Both the position numbers and the translations under genes were made by a program. A stretch of 64,000 bases of DNA from positions 279,905,482 to 279,969,481 of the forward strand of contig CM069432.1 in NCBI GenBank assembly GCA_035610365.1. Direction: 5' to 3'. Shown here one piece after another: positions 10,972 to 21,489 of this stretch (its first letter is position 1; each line of letters starts with the position of its first letter). The DNA comes from Aquatica leii (Eukaryota; Arthropoda; Insecta; Coleoptera; Lampyridae). The notes beneath the pieces were generated by a model. It was given only the letters and a program-made list of their open reading frames with translations. It was not told where the DNA came from and did no database searches.

Positions 10972-12479
10972 CAGTAAAATCAAGATCAAGAAAATAAAAC
11001 AGGTAATAACGAAAAAAATTTATAGGTACGTTAAAAAACCTAACATAATAATAATAATAATAATAGAAAGAAACTTTTTGCTGGCACACTCAGTCTTGAT
11101 ATCTAACAAAAAATCGACATTCATTATAATTCTTCTGTCAAAAAACTTCTGTATGTTTTTAATTTATTTGAACCCATAACAGTAAATAGTTTGCTTTTTT
11201 GGTTTCAGTGTGATGAATGTTTACCAATAAACCTGATTTAATATCTTTAATTTTTAATTGGACCAATTCTGACTATGACATGCTCCGCTCATTCTGAAAA
11301 TTACAACCTAAAAGACAGAGGCGCGGATAGATGATTTTATTTTTGTTGATATTGTTTAGGGAACGGGAGATGATTTTTTGTGTAATTTTATTTATATTGT
11401 TTTTTTACCTATATTTCAGAAACATACTTGAAAAAGTTTAAAGTTGGTCAAAATAAAGTGCTTCGGTTCTGAGTCATGTTAGGGGGCAACCCCCTCTCTA
11501 GATTACTAAATTATAATTTTCTCATCTCGATTTTGTTGGAAGTAGTACTAAACCACTTTTTGTGTTTCTTCTGCACCTATGGCGACAAGTCTTCTTCGGA
11601 ATTTATTGTTAATTGTCTTAATACGGAAGGTAAATTAATTTTATGGTTTTCACAAAATAACATAACACGTAATCGTCATGACAACGTATAGATGTAGTTT
11701 TTTGTTAAGGTCTATGTTTTGAATTATACGTAAAAACTTAGTTGGATAGATCTGATAGAATTAATTTAAAAAATCGTTCGTATGAATCTACAAAATATTA
11801 AAATTGTATGTTTGGAAAGCCTATAAAAAACCAATAAATATGAAATTTAAGAAAAATGCGTTTAAATCTATTAGAGAAAAAGTTGGCACGTTATGTCAGG
11901 AACGGTTCCAAGAGTTTGAGCTTGTAGTTTTCAACGATATATAAAAAAGTTTCCAGTGTAAAATAAAAATTGCCTTAGTGCGAGCGCAAACATACATACA
12001 TACATACTACAAAGTAATATTTCTATTATTTTTTTTATTCATGTGTTTTAGGTTTATCAGGTAATGTTGTAACTTACAAAACAATCGCTAAAGATTTGTG
12101 GCGTTGTAAAATGATACTTATAGCTATTATTTAGAACAATATTATACAATTCACCTTTTTATTTTAATCATTCATTATGAAATAAAAATAAGAAAAAAAC
12201 TTTCAAGGTCATCTGGTAAACCCGAGTCGGTCAGTCCAGTGAATAGGATTGTCTGGTCAAGTAATCAGATATTTAAACAGTTCTAACAAATGAATCGAAA
12301 TTAATTAAGTTATAATTTTAAATTATTTAAGTTATTGAAGTGTACTTTTCCATACGTCAAATTATATTAATCCACAAAGTTTCTGATTCTTAAACAAAAT
12401 ATTAAGCCTAAATTCAGTCAGAAACACAAGGTGAATTTTTTGTTCGATTCAACTAGTGTTGACAATTCGCATTGTGTTG
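10972..12479. other. AT-rich gene-free stretch with microsatellites
   Basis: I see no supportable gene. It contains (TAA)n at 11042-11065 and (CATA)n at about 11988-12008. The apparent minus-strand frame full of tyrosine at 10907-11089 is only this microsatellite read in reverse. Confidence 0.6.
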
Positions 12480-13170
12480 GCAGTCTAATAATTTAGCAAA
12501 GTCCTCTACTAGTAGCAATCTCTTAAAGGATCAGTCACAAAAAGATAAACTTATTGAAGTACAACTTTTATCAGCGATACTATGACGGTGTTGCAAACTA
12601 GTTCAGGTACGACTTCCTCTACGAATAATTTTTGTTAGGTACAATCGTATCACATATTAGGGACGCCTTTGGGCATTTACTACCTTTCAGATAACGGGTA
12701 TCAAAAATTATTTTTAACCCAATCCTTTGTAGATAGGTTAGGCATTCAATCTACTTATTTAAGAGTCTTAGTTGAGGAAATAAGATCTTCGCATACTTCA
12801 GCCTCTAAAGAAGTAATAAGTCCATCATATCACCTTGTTTTAATCAACTGAAAATAAAATTTAAAGCCAAGGTTTTTTAACCTCGACTTCATAAGTCTTC
12901 CTAATGAATTGAGAGAAAGGTTCAGTTCTATGGAACTTGCTGACCCTTTATTTGATGTTCCGGGTCCTGTTGACAGGGAACGAGGTATTTGTTAGGGCGC
13001 TTTTAGAGCACCAACCTGATTTGAATATTTTTCCTGCAGTGGTATCAACAATTTTCGATTTAGTTATAATGGGCCTGGTATCTTTTTTGTGCGCTTTACT
13101 CTTACAAATTATTATAAGTTCAAGAGGCGTATCAAGTTCGTCAAAGCTTAAGTACGGTCATTGAGAGTTC
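12480..13170 (+). pseudogene. BEL/Pao retrotransposon protease fragment
   Basis: Heavily broken. TQSFVDRLGIQSTYL at about 12720-12760 matches the stretch after the active-site Asp in BEL aspartic proteases, and ELADPLFDVPGPVDRERG at about 12937-12990 matches the conserved LADP-x5-PG-x-ID segment at the domain's end. The catalytic D-S-G itself is not readable. It runs into the piggyBac relic. Confidence 0.65.
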
Positions 13171-13179
13171 TAGGAACTA

Positions 13180-14866
13180 GAAGAACCTTTTGTTAAGGTT
13201 CAGGATGATTTTGAAGTGTCTTTTTGGAAACGTCTTTTCTTTGAAATTTTAGGATCTCGTTTGGTCGATATATTGTCAGGATACCTTTTCGCAAAGATTT
13301 AAAAATTACATCAAATGAAGGAGCGGACGATATACTAGATACTGAAATACATGATACTGATACCGAACAGGAAATTTCAGACACCGAAAATGAAGAACCC
13401 GAAACCGATAATAATCCATTTTTTCTAGGCAAGCACCAAATAACAAAGTGGAAAAAGCATATACCTCCTAGAAATGTTCAAACCAGATCTGAAAATGTTG
13501 TCACACATTTGCCTAGAGTGCGAGCAGCTGTAAAAAATAGCAAATCTCCATTAACCATATGGCGCTATTTTTTTTCTGAAGAAATTCTGGTAGTTATTTT
13601 AGAAAATACTAACAAACACATACAGAGTGTACAAAACTTGTATACTCGTGAAAGAGACGCTAAGTTTACTGATGCCGCTGAACTTGAAGCATTGTTAGGA
13701 CTGCTGTATTTAGCAGGAGTTTTGAAATGTAATCGTTTGAATGCAGAAGACCTATGGAGAAGCGATGGCACCCGCATTGAAATATTTAGGCTTACGGTTC
13801 CGATTTTTACTTCAGCATCTGAGGTTTGACAACTTAGAAACTCGAGAAGAACGCAAGGCAGTGGACAAATTGGCACCCATTAGAGTGGTCTTTGAAAAAT
13901 TTGATGAAAACTGTGCTTCTGCATTTATTCCATATCACTATGTTACAGTAGATGAAAAACTGAAAACTTTCAGGGGACGTTTCGTCAATATATTCCCAGC
14001 AACCCAAACAAATATTTGCTATGTGTGATGCCAAAATGTTTTACACTTGCAATTTAGAAGTGTATGTCGGTAAACAGCCAGCAGGGCCATTTGAAATAAG
14101 CAATTCGCCGTTTGATGTTGTCGATCGTATGCGTCAGACAATCAAGGGAACCGGAAGAAACGTGACGGTAGATAATTGGTTTACCAGTTTCAATTTAGTA
14201 AAACAATTCAAAGAAAGATACAGGCTTACGGATTTGTGAACCATTAGGAAAAATAAGAAGAAATTTGCAGTTGAATTAGTATTTTCTAGTAAACGCCCAT
14301 AGAAAACTTCAATGTTTGGTTTCAATGAGCTTTGTACTCTTGTGTCATGTATACGTAAAAAAACGGAAACGTACTGCTTGTGTCCAGTATGCACAAGGAC
14401 GATAACATTGATGAAGAAACCGGCAAACCCGAAATGATAATTACGGACAATCAAACCAAGGGTGGTGTAGATAGTGTAGATAAATTGTGTTCTGTATATA
14501 ATTGCGCCCGTAACACCCGTAGCCCATGGTGATTTTTTACTCAATGATGAATGTTGGAGGAATAAATTTCTTAGTTGTATATAAGGCAAATAATTCAGAT
14601 TGCTAGATTTTGCGCAGAGAATTTTTGCGCCAACTGAATGGAAGAATTAAAGAAGTTATTGGGCAATGGGATGGTGGTCCTGGAGAAGCTCTTGAAGAAC
14701 CTGTCGATCAGCCTCTAAAAAATCGACGCGGGCGATGTACGATATGTGATAGAAAAAAATAGACCTACTCGTTGTTATTGCAGGAAATTTTATTGCTTTG
14801 TATGTTTGGTGCACACAACGTTTTTATGTCCCAATTGCTTTGAAAGTTCTGAGTGGACTATCTAAA
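13180..14866 (+). pseudogene. piggyBac transposase, frameshifted
   Basis: Pieces in three frames cover most of the family length. 13320-13440 has the acidic lead (HDTDTEQEISDTENEE). 13508-13800 is the first domain. 13830-14028 includes YVTVDEKLKTFRGR, 14021-14239 has VTVDNWFTSFNLV, and 14450-14500 has QTKGGVDSVDKLCSVYN. These three Asp correspond to the piggyBac DDD triad. The C-terminus near 14725-14866 is cysteine-rich (RGRCTICDRKK ... CLVHTTFLCPNC), matching the family's terminal zinc domain. At least five frame changes and stops show a dead copy. Confidence 0.85.
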
Positions 14867-15070
14867 ATAATATTTCTAGTTCTTTGAAAGATTTGAATCC
14901 CACTTGAGAACTGGGAAGGAAGGGTTGTTATTTCTTCCCAGATGTAATACTTTTTTCAGTTTCTTGTTAGAATTTGTTAATTTTATATATTTTTTATGAA
15001 AATATATATTACAGACATGTATCTACAGCATTTTCTTTTACTAATAGCAAAAAAACACATTTTTATCTAA

Positions 15071-15089
15071 TGCGGAGTGTCAGTCCGCA
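15071..15089. repeat. Short hairpin downstream of the piggyBac relic
   Basis: TGCGGA and TCCGCA flank a 7-base loop. It lies about 200 bases after the transposase end, where the element's terminal region would be. I could not pair it with a left end or firm TTAA duplications. Confidence 0.45.
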
Positions 15090-15489
15090 GCGACCACTGG
15101 TTTCTTAAAATTGAGCGCGCACATTGGAAGGTTAAAACAAAACAAAAAAAGATGAAAAAATTAAATCATCAACAAATAAACTCAGAGACACTTGGAGAAC
15201 AATTAAGTTGAAGCTTGGTAGGACCAAATCGAGTCAGGTGTCTTCCTTTTCTTGAACAAACCATGTACTCACGTCTTACTAGGTTTCTGACTGCCCATAA
15301 CATTTTGACTTGCTAGCGCGGATTTATTAAAAGTAAAACCACAAACACAACACTGTAATGCTGTGTTGATTTCGTCCTTAGCTCCTTGGAACATGGCCAG
15401 CCAGTGCTTAGTATTCTGTTTGTCCCCTCGAAGGCTTTTTATCGGGTTGACCATTTAATTCTCCTAAATACGATGAAGGAAGTGGGAAT
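15090..15489. other. Unassigned stretch
   Basis: Nothing recognised. There is a 61-codon minus-strand frame at 15269-15454 with one CxxC, but no family match I can support. Confidence 0.4.
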
Positions 15490-16440
15490 TTGGAGGACAG
15501 TCTTTTAGTGGTACAAAAATTATACTTTTCCGATAGATTTTGTAGGGTTGTTTTTACTACTCCTTGTGGTGATACAGTTTCTGGTCTTTTGGCAGTTGAC
15601 TGTAGTCTTACAAGGAAGTATATTAGGCCTTATGTTATTTTTAACTATGATAAACGATCTTCTAAATTTTGTAGTCACGTGATATTCTTCCAGTTCTCTA
15701 TGCGGACGATCTTACTATTATGGTAAAAGGCCTCACGTTGAATCGTCGCTAGAGCTGCTGCATGTGAAAGGTTCTTGCTTGGATCAGACACAACAAGTTA
15801 TAAAACCAGTGTGCTCCTGTTTGACCCCCAAACTCACTTCTAATAATTGTTCAAAATTTCTCTCACTTAGATTATTTACAGAGATTCTTGTCCTGTTCAG
15901 CGTTAAGATTCTTGGAGTTCAATTAGATGCTTCCTTAGTCTGGAAGCAGCACGCCGACCCCATAACTCAATTCCGCGTCATTTGCCTTGCGAAGAATGAC
16001 GAGAGTATTTCCCGAGATTTAACTTACACTGTATCATGCCTTGCTTGGTTTTAGGCCGAGGCATGGTATAGTGTTCTAAGGTTGCTCATCTGCTCTATTA
16101 AAAGCTTTCCGGTGCCAAAAATTTGCGTTGAGAATCTTGTTGGGACATCTTCCTACAGAGATAAGTTTAAAGACATTGAACTCCTAACAGATCCAGCTCT
16201 TTATGTATTTGAAGGTATCATATTTAAGAAAAACATGTTTCACATGTTTATTTCGCCCGCCACAAGCATCATCACAACACAAGACATAAATCTATCATAC
16301 TTATTTCTTCACACCTCTAGATTTGAAACAGCTAGAAAGTGGCTAACCGGATTGCAGCTTTGCAATAATTGAATTTGTATTTGTAAAGATTTAAATGTAA
16401 GTAATAGCTCTATCTAAATATCTACCTTAATTTTATTATA
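15490..16440 (+). pseudogene. CR1/Jockey-like LINE reverse transcriptase tail
   Basis: The sequence follows the end of a LINE reverse transcriptase in shifting frames: YLRPYL-type fingers near 15625, the palm motif as YADDLTIMVKG (15705-15735), VKILGVQLDASLVWKQHAD near 15900-15960, RHGIVF-GCSSA near 16060-16090, ALRILLGHLPTE near 16120-16155, and a 3' untranslated tail to about 16440. It is 5'-truncated with many stops. The younger LINE at 16511 lies just past its 3' tail. Confidence 0.65.
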
Positions 16441-16495
16441 TTTGATTGTATCATCTGTTTTTTTTTTTTAATCTAAAGCGTTCGACATATGTATG

Positions 16496-16510
16496 TATAT
16501 ATTGCCCACA
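16496..16510 (+). repeat. Target-site duplication, left copy
   Basis: TATATATTGCCCACA, identical to 17912-17926. Confidence 0.8.
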
Positions 16511-17780
16511 CGGAAGAGAGCGAGAAATTCATCACAAAGAGAGGGTTGAGGCAGGGATGTCCACTGAGCCCAAGCCTGTTCTCAGTATATACGGAGGATC
16601 TGGAAGAGACAATGAGAGGACAACAGACAGGAGGGATAGTGGTAGGGAAAGCTAAGGTATGGTCGTTGGCGTTTGCGGATGACATAGTGCTGGTGGCTAA
16701 GGAGGAAAAAGAAATGAAATGATGAAAACGCTAGAAAAATACATGAAAAAAAAGAAATGGAAGTAAACACGGAGAAAACAAAGATAATGATATTTAGAAA
16801 ACGAGAGGGAAAAAAAAGAGAGGAGTGGATATGGAGTGATGAGGAAGTGCAACAAGTGAAGGAATTTACATACCTGGGCTACACGATGAAACAGGATAAT
16901 AAAGAGGGAGAACACATAAAGGAAAGGGTGAAGAAAGGAAACAGGTTAATAGGACAAGTCTGGGGTGTGAGGGAAAGAGTATTTAAGATGGATATAACAA
17001 AAAGAAAATTGTTGTTTGAAAAATTAATAAAGGGGGTGGTAATGTATGGAGCGGAAATATGGAACTGGAAGGAGTGGAGGGAGGTAGAGGGGCTACAGGA
17101 AAAATACTGGAGATGGGTGTTAGGACTGGACAGGGATACACCGGGGTATATTGTGAGAGAGGAGGTACAGATAGAAAAAATAAGGGTAGAGACAGGAAAA
17201 AGAGCAATAAAATATGAGGAAGAAATGAGGGAAAAAAACAGATTGCAAAATACTGCAAGAATGTTGGAAATAGATAAAGGGAGGGAAAGTGAAGTGCGGG
17301 CAGGAGGGCAGAGAAGAGCATTACAAAAGAAACGGGTACAAGGAGTGAAGAAGTGGAGAGATTAAGAGAAGAGGGAGTAGGGATAAGGGAAGAAATAATA
17401 AGGAGAGATAGAGACATTAAAAAACAAGAAAGATGGACTAAGATAAAAGAGGGCAGATATAATAGGAATTATAAAGATATCAAGGGTGAAGGAGTGCCGG
17501 AATATTTAAAAGATAGAGAGAATAAAAGCAACAAAAAGAAAAAAATGGTAGCAAGGTTCAGATGTGGCAACGAGGAGTTAGGGAACAAATATTGGAAAGA
17601 AGAACCAGAAAAGATGTGCAGGCTATGTGGAGAAGAAACAGAAGACCTTAACCACATGAGACAGAAATGCAGGGAACTAAGAGAAGAGGTGATGAAAATA
17701 TAGGAAATCTTAGATGAAAACGGAAAAGGAGCGGAATTGATGGAGGAAGTATGGAGCAGGAGGAAAAAGTTAAGGGGAGA
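16511..17780 (+). pseudogene. LINE ORF2 3' half (reverse transcriptase to zinc knuckle)
   Basis: It begins inside the reverse transcriptase with LRQGCPLSPSLFSVY (16550-16590) and the palm motif LAFADDIVLVAKE (16670-16710). The thumb (NTEKTKIMIFRK, TYLGYTMKQDNK, VMYGAEIWNWKEW) runs to a TAA at 17363. After a frame change a basic region ends in CRLCGEETEDLNHMRQKC at about 17620-17670, the CCHC-like knuckle common at the end of LINE ORF2. The composition is strikingly purine-rich on the plus strand. Only a few lesions are present, so it is younger than its neighbours. The clade is not certain. Confidence 0.8.
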
Positions 17781-17911
17781 GAAGGGATAAGAAAAGGTAT
17801 TTAAAAAAAAGTAAATAGAATGTAAATGTAAATATAGAATGTTATGTAGTATAGCACGATCAAATTTGTAAGCCAAATGGCAACAAATAAAGTTAAACTT
17901 ATATATATATA
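16511..17911 (+). mobile_element. 5'-truncated LINE insertion with 15-bp target duplication
   Basis: The 15-mer TATATATTGCCCACA occurs at 16496-16510, immediately before the LINE coding sequence, and again at 17912-17926, immediately after its (AT)n tail. This is the signature of target-primed reverse transcription. Only the last part of the element was copied. Confidence 0.8.
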
Positions 17912-17926
17912 TATATATTGCCCACA
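17912..17926 (+). repeat. Target-site duplication, right copy
   Basis: TATATATTGCCCACA. Its first bases merge with the (AT)n tail at about 17900-17918, so the true length may be a little shorter. Confidence 0.75.
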
Positions 17927-18049
17927 TGTACATATGTCACTGTCAATAAAATATACTATTAAGAAAAGCAGGGGCAAAATAGGGTATGAACTTATTTTAT
18001 GTACAGTATTAAACATGGTTTGTTTCAAGCTATGAATCCACTCTTTATA

Positions 18050-18600
18050 AAATAATTAAAAAAAGTCTACTAAGCAGTGACTTCGACGTTTCTGATAGAT
18101 AAGATTATTTTGATGTATTGTCAGTTGCCGCATTTCGGTCCAGTTTTGGGGTAAAACGGGGTAACTCTTAAAAATTAAAATTAGAAGATAAAAAAGTTCA
18201 GTTCTTATAGGCACATAGATGTTTAATTGGTTTCGCATAGAGCACATAAATGGGATGAGCCCATTTGTTGAATTGGCATCTAATCTATCCTTAGGAAAAT
18301 CATGGCAGTACAGACACTCATCTTCTTTATCTTCTTTTTCACTACCAGACGAAAAGGTAGTAGGATTTGGCATATTCTTTTGAATAGTGGATGACGGTTT
18401 TTTCTTTTTAATTCCATTTCTTCTTACGGTTTTACCTGCTGTTTCTTGCCTTTGTTTTTCAGCATCCTGCAACTCTGTCTTATATGGTGAAGATATCAAA
18501 ATCACAATTTTTTTATGTTTTCTAATAGTCCTTTTACTTGTCCGTGGCACTTTCGGAATCGGTACTATCTGGGACTGGAAATATTCTATATAGCAATGAA
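18050..18600 (-). pseudogene. pogo-like transposase C-terminal tail
   Basis: On the minus strand a lysine-rich segment (TSKRTIRKHKKIVILISSPYK) is followed by acidic residues and CLYCHDF near 18310, the beginning of the zinc finger found at the end of PHD-bearing pogo transposases (compare 41299-41440). The finger is truncated. A GGGGCAAAATAGGGTA word at about 17970 resembles a pogo-type terminus. Confidence 0.6.
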
Positions 18601-18876
18601 TGGTTGAGACGAAATTAAAATGGTGGTAGTTAGATTTTGTTGTTGTGGATACGAGTGGACAGAATCTTAAGAAACTAAATACTCCAAACTAGCAAAAGGT
18701 AAGCAGTCGTCATCTTTAAAGAGATTCATAGTCACATGGTCAGATTCCAGTTTTTCGGAAACCATTCACAGTTGCGCTTACCACTGCAGCCTGTATAAAA
18801 TCGACCTCAAATAAAGAAGAATCTCAAATAAGGATTCATCTCAGTCATTTACCTACTTCGTCCTTGTAGTATTTAC

Positions 18877-19185
18877 TTAACAAAAACTTGTGAAAACAGT
18901 GGGGTATGAAACATTTTCTCTTACTAAGTCAATTAATCCCAAGCTCTTTGTATGGGTAGAGTGCCCATCCAAAACAAGTTGGACCCATTTATCTTTTTTC
19001 GCTCCAGTAAAACTAATAAATTTCTTAAACCAGACAACAAAAGGTTCCTTTGTCATCAATATTCTTTTATGAACCTTTGTCAACTGATGGGTATCCGAAA
19101 TATTTGTTAAAAGATCGAAAAATTGTTTAACTGCGACTTTATTAAACTCCTACAGCTCGAGCTGTAGAGGGGGCTTTTAGTTTTG
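18877..19185 (-). pseudogene. pogo-like transposase DDE fragment
   Basis: Read on the minus strand: EFNKVAVKQFFDLLTNISD, then VVWFKKFISFTGAKKD and VQLVLDGHSTHTKSLGLIDL, which is the second catalytic Asp motif. The segment with the first Asp (N-x-DESG) is deleted between the two parts. It is followed by the tail piece at 18050-18600. Confidence 0.7.
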
Positions 19186-19224
19186 TAAGATTAGATCAGG
19201 AAGTCTGCGCAGAAATCATTTTGT

Positions 19225-20000
19225 CGATTCTAATACCGCTCTTCTTTTTCTAACTGGATGAATACTTTTTTGCGCTCAGCCAAATCAAATACAAGTAGGG
19301 GAACCTGTTGCTTTGTTTCTTTGCGCAAAGCGGCTTTTTTTTCTTTGTTTTTTTGCCCGTTTCAGGTCTTGTTTTCTCTGACGATGACGTGTTGGTCAAT
19401 ATGCGATATCGTGTTTTTTCACGTCCTTTGCGGTTGGTTTTTCTAGCGGGTGTTGTCTAATCGCTGAATGAGAAATAACAGTTGAAGTTGATGTCTAAGG
19501 TTCAGCTCTCGGTTGAGCTTGGATGTTGACCTCCTTGTTCGTCAACAATCTATCATCAGCAGCATCAACTTGGGGATTTTCTTCAGCATCTTCAGCTGCT
19601 GCCAATTTGTTACGTCTGAGGGTAAAAACTCAAAATCCGAAAGGAATCCTGACACTTTGAATCCTTGAATTATATAAAATCTTAAGCTTTCGCGGTTGTT
19701 ATGTTTAAAATTATAAGCGACTTTCGGCTTAGACCGCGTCGTAGTTCAACACCCAGACTTAAGCTTGGTCCTAGTCTCTTCTTGAGAGCCAAAACAAGAA
19801 GTAGAACTTGGCCTTTGCCGTATTGTCGTTCGTGAACCCAAACAAACTGACGTTTCGCAAGACATTGCAGCTTGCATCTTCAGAGTGGTAAATGTCCTTG
19901 AATTATATTAGTTGGTGTAAAGGCCACCGGAAATGCTTTGCCTATCAACGGAGGAAAATCGTGGATTGTAACCGGTTTTCGAACATTTCCGGGCGTGATC
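19225..20000 (-). pseudogene. jerky/Tigger-like transposase C-terminal debris
   Basis: On the minus strand PGNVRKPVTIHDFPPLIGKA and AFTPTNIIQG (19880-19985) match the segment just after the third catalytic Asp in jerky-like transposases. Further down, near 19440-19470, are HSAIRQHPLEKPTAKD and then a lysine/arginine-rich tail. Many stops are present. Confidence 0.5.
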
Positions 20001-20049
20001 ATGAATTCGTTCATCGCTGTATTGAAATACGATTTAAATAGACCTCCTG

Positions 20050-20362
20050 TAACTATAGACTCTCGAAATATGTTTTTTTTACGATACCTCGTTGAAAAGT
20101 TCTATTGCCGCCGCCCTTCTTTGTACTTTGTGTTGGTCGATCAATATTTTTGGTACTCATCTTGTAGAAACTTTTCGATAACCTGATACAGATACAATTT
20201 TATGAACAGAACTTTTAGAAATGTCGGTTAGTAAAGCAATTTCCCGTATTTTCAAGGGATGGTGTTCTCGATCAGCGTATTCTTATCTGCTTTCGTTGTT
20301 CATGGTTTTTTCCGCACATCTTCGGAATCAAACTTGGAATATGTTTTGACCGGAACTGACAT
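20050..20362 (-). pseudogene. mariner-type transposase N-terminal fragment
   Basis: From about 20362 on the minus strand: a possible Met start, then HPLKIREIALLTDISKSSVH (helix-turn-helix) and KVSTRWVPKILIDQHKVQRR, a stretch typical of mariner transposases before the catalytic domain. The DDE part is missing, and jerky-like sequence follows at 19985. Confidence 0.6.
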
Positions 20363-21112
20363 TTTGCGACTGTCAGTGGACACGTTGTACTCGACCTAAA
20401 GCAATGACAATAGCCACCCATGCAATAAATAACTGCATTTAAAATGCGTACAAGATTGAACCTGATCGAAGCACGGTAACGTGCCTTAGGAACCTTCGTA
20501 ATTGCTTAAAAAGATTTTAAAAATAGTCAAGTCACATTTTCTCATGCGAAAAAAGTCGAATAAATTAAACAATTAAGTCGTAAAAACAAAAAAAATTAAT
20601 TTAAAGAGAGGACATTATGTTCTATTTTATGATCTAAAAAACGTAAGTTGTGCTTAAAATTTACCTAGTCAATTAGACGCACTAAATACTACGAACGTTT
20701 AAAATTATATTACGACTAATGATCTTTGTACACAAAACGAAATATTTGTCTAAGGTTAAAATGTTATTGCACGCAACCAAACAAGAACAAAATTTATTTT
20801 TTGAAAAAAGTCGTCAGACTGTTTTATAAATCGCAATCTGTTGTAAAATAATATTTTTAGAATATGGCTCGTTACTTTCTTTTGTTTTAAACCGTAAATA
20901 TAAATCATCGGTTCTACAAAGTGCTTCAAATAGTACGAAAAAGTTTAAATTTATAGGATTTCACGAGAATCTTCATACATACGTTACCGTGAAAATTTAA
21001 ATGACATTTTTGGTAAAAGCTATTACTTTTGTAATTATTTGCATAATTTAGTACATCTGTGCCCATTATTTGTTTTGAGAATGATTTACTTGACACTTTA
21101 CAGATGCTTTTA
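20363..21112. other. AT-rich gene-free stretch
   Basis: No gene or repeat structure recognised. It lies left of the gypsy 5' LTR and could be the continuing intron of the host gene at 33192-33713 on the minus strand, but I found no further exon in it. Confidence 0.45.
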
Positions 21113-21236
21113 TGACTACTAGTTACAACTCCGCCTGATATTCGAAGAAAATAAAACCGGTGACTAGGTATTATTGTTTTAAATTTTTAGTTAAGCCTTA
21201 ACGTGCAGATAATATTAGTAAATATTTGTAATGAAA
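21113..21236 (+). repeat. Gypsy 5' LTR, diverged
   Basis: It aligns with 33019-33150: both begin TG, share AACTCCGCCTGA, then a variable part, then TATTGTTTTAA and TTAAGCCTTAA(C/T)GTGCAGATAATA. It is followed by TGGTGACCCCGAGGTGATCA, which resembles the leader directly after the 5' LTR in a common insect gypsy group. The right edge is approximate. Confidence 0.65.
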
Positions 21237-21489
21237 GATAAACTGGTGACCCCGAGGTGATCACACAAGTGAGAAAAAGAATTAATTTCTACTTACATTA
21301 AGTACACGTGTTTAGCGGATAAATTGTTAACATGGCGAAAAAAGCTAGCCAGGGTCCAAGCCAAGTTCATGCTATGATGCTAACGCGTGCTATTATTTGG
21401 CGACGCAAATAACCGTGTATAAAATTTCTAAAAACGAAAAATTTCAAAAGCGTTGGATACTTTCGAATTTTTATCATTTCCGAAAGCAC
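21237..21489 (+). other. Gypsy leader and possible gag start
   Basis: The leader holds GGTGACCCCGAGG at about 21245. An ATG at 21331 opens a short frame (MAKKASQGPSQVHAMML), which could be the remains of gag, but it stops at once and I see no gag motif. Confidence 0.4.

Noticed and set aside
10907..11089. Minus-strand frame rich in tyrosine
   Set aside because: It is the (TAA)n microsatellite at 11042-11065 read in reverse, with no other coding feature.
16983..17417. 144-aa minus-strand frame rich in Ser, Leu and Phe
   Set aside because: Shadow of the purine-rich LINE ORF on the plus strand, which has clear reverse-transcriptase motifs.
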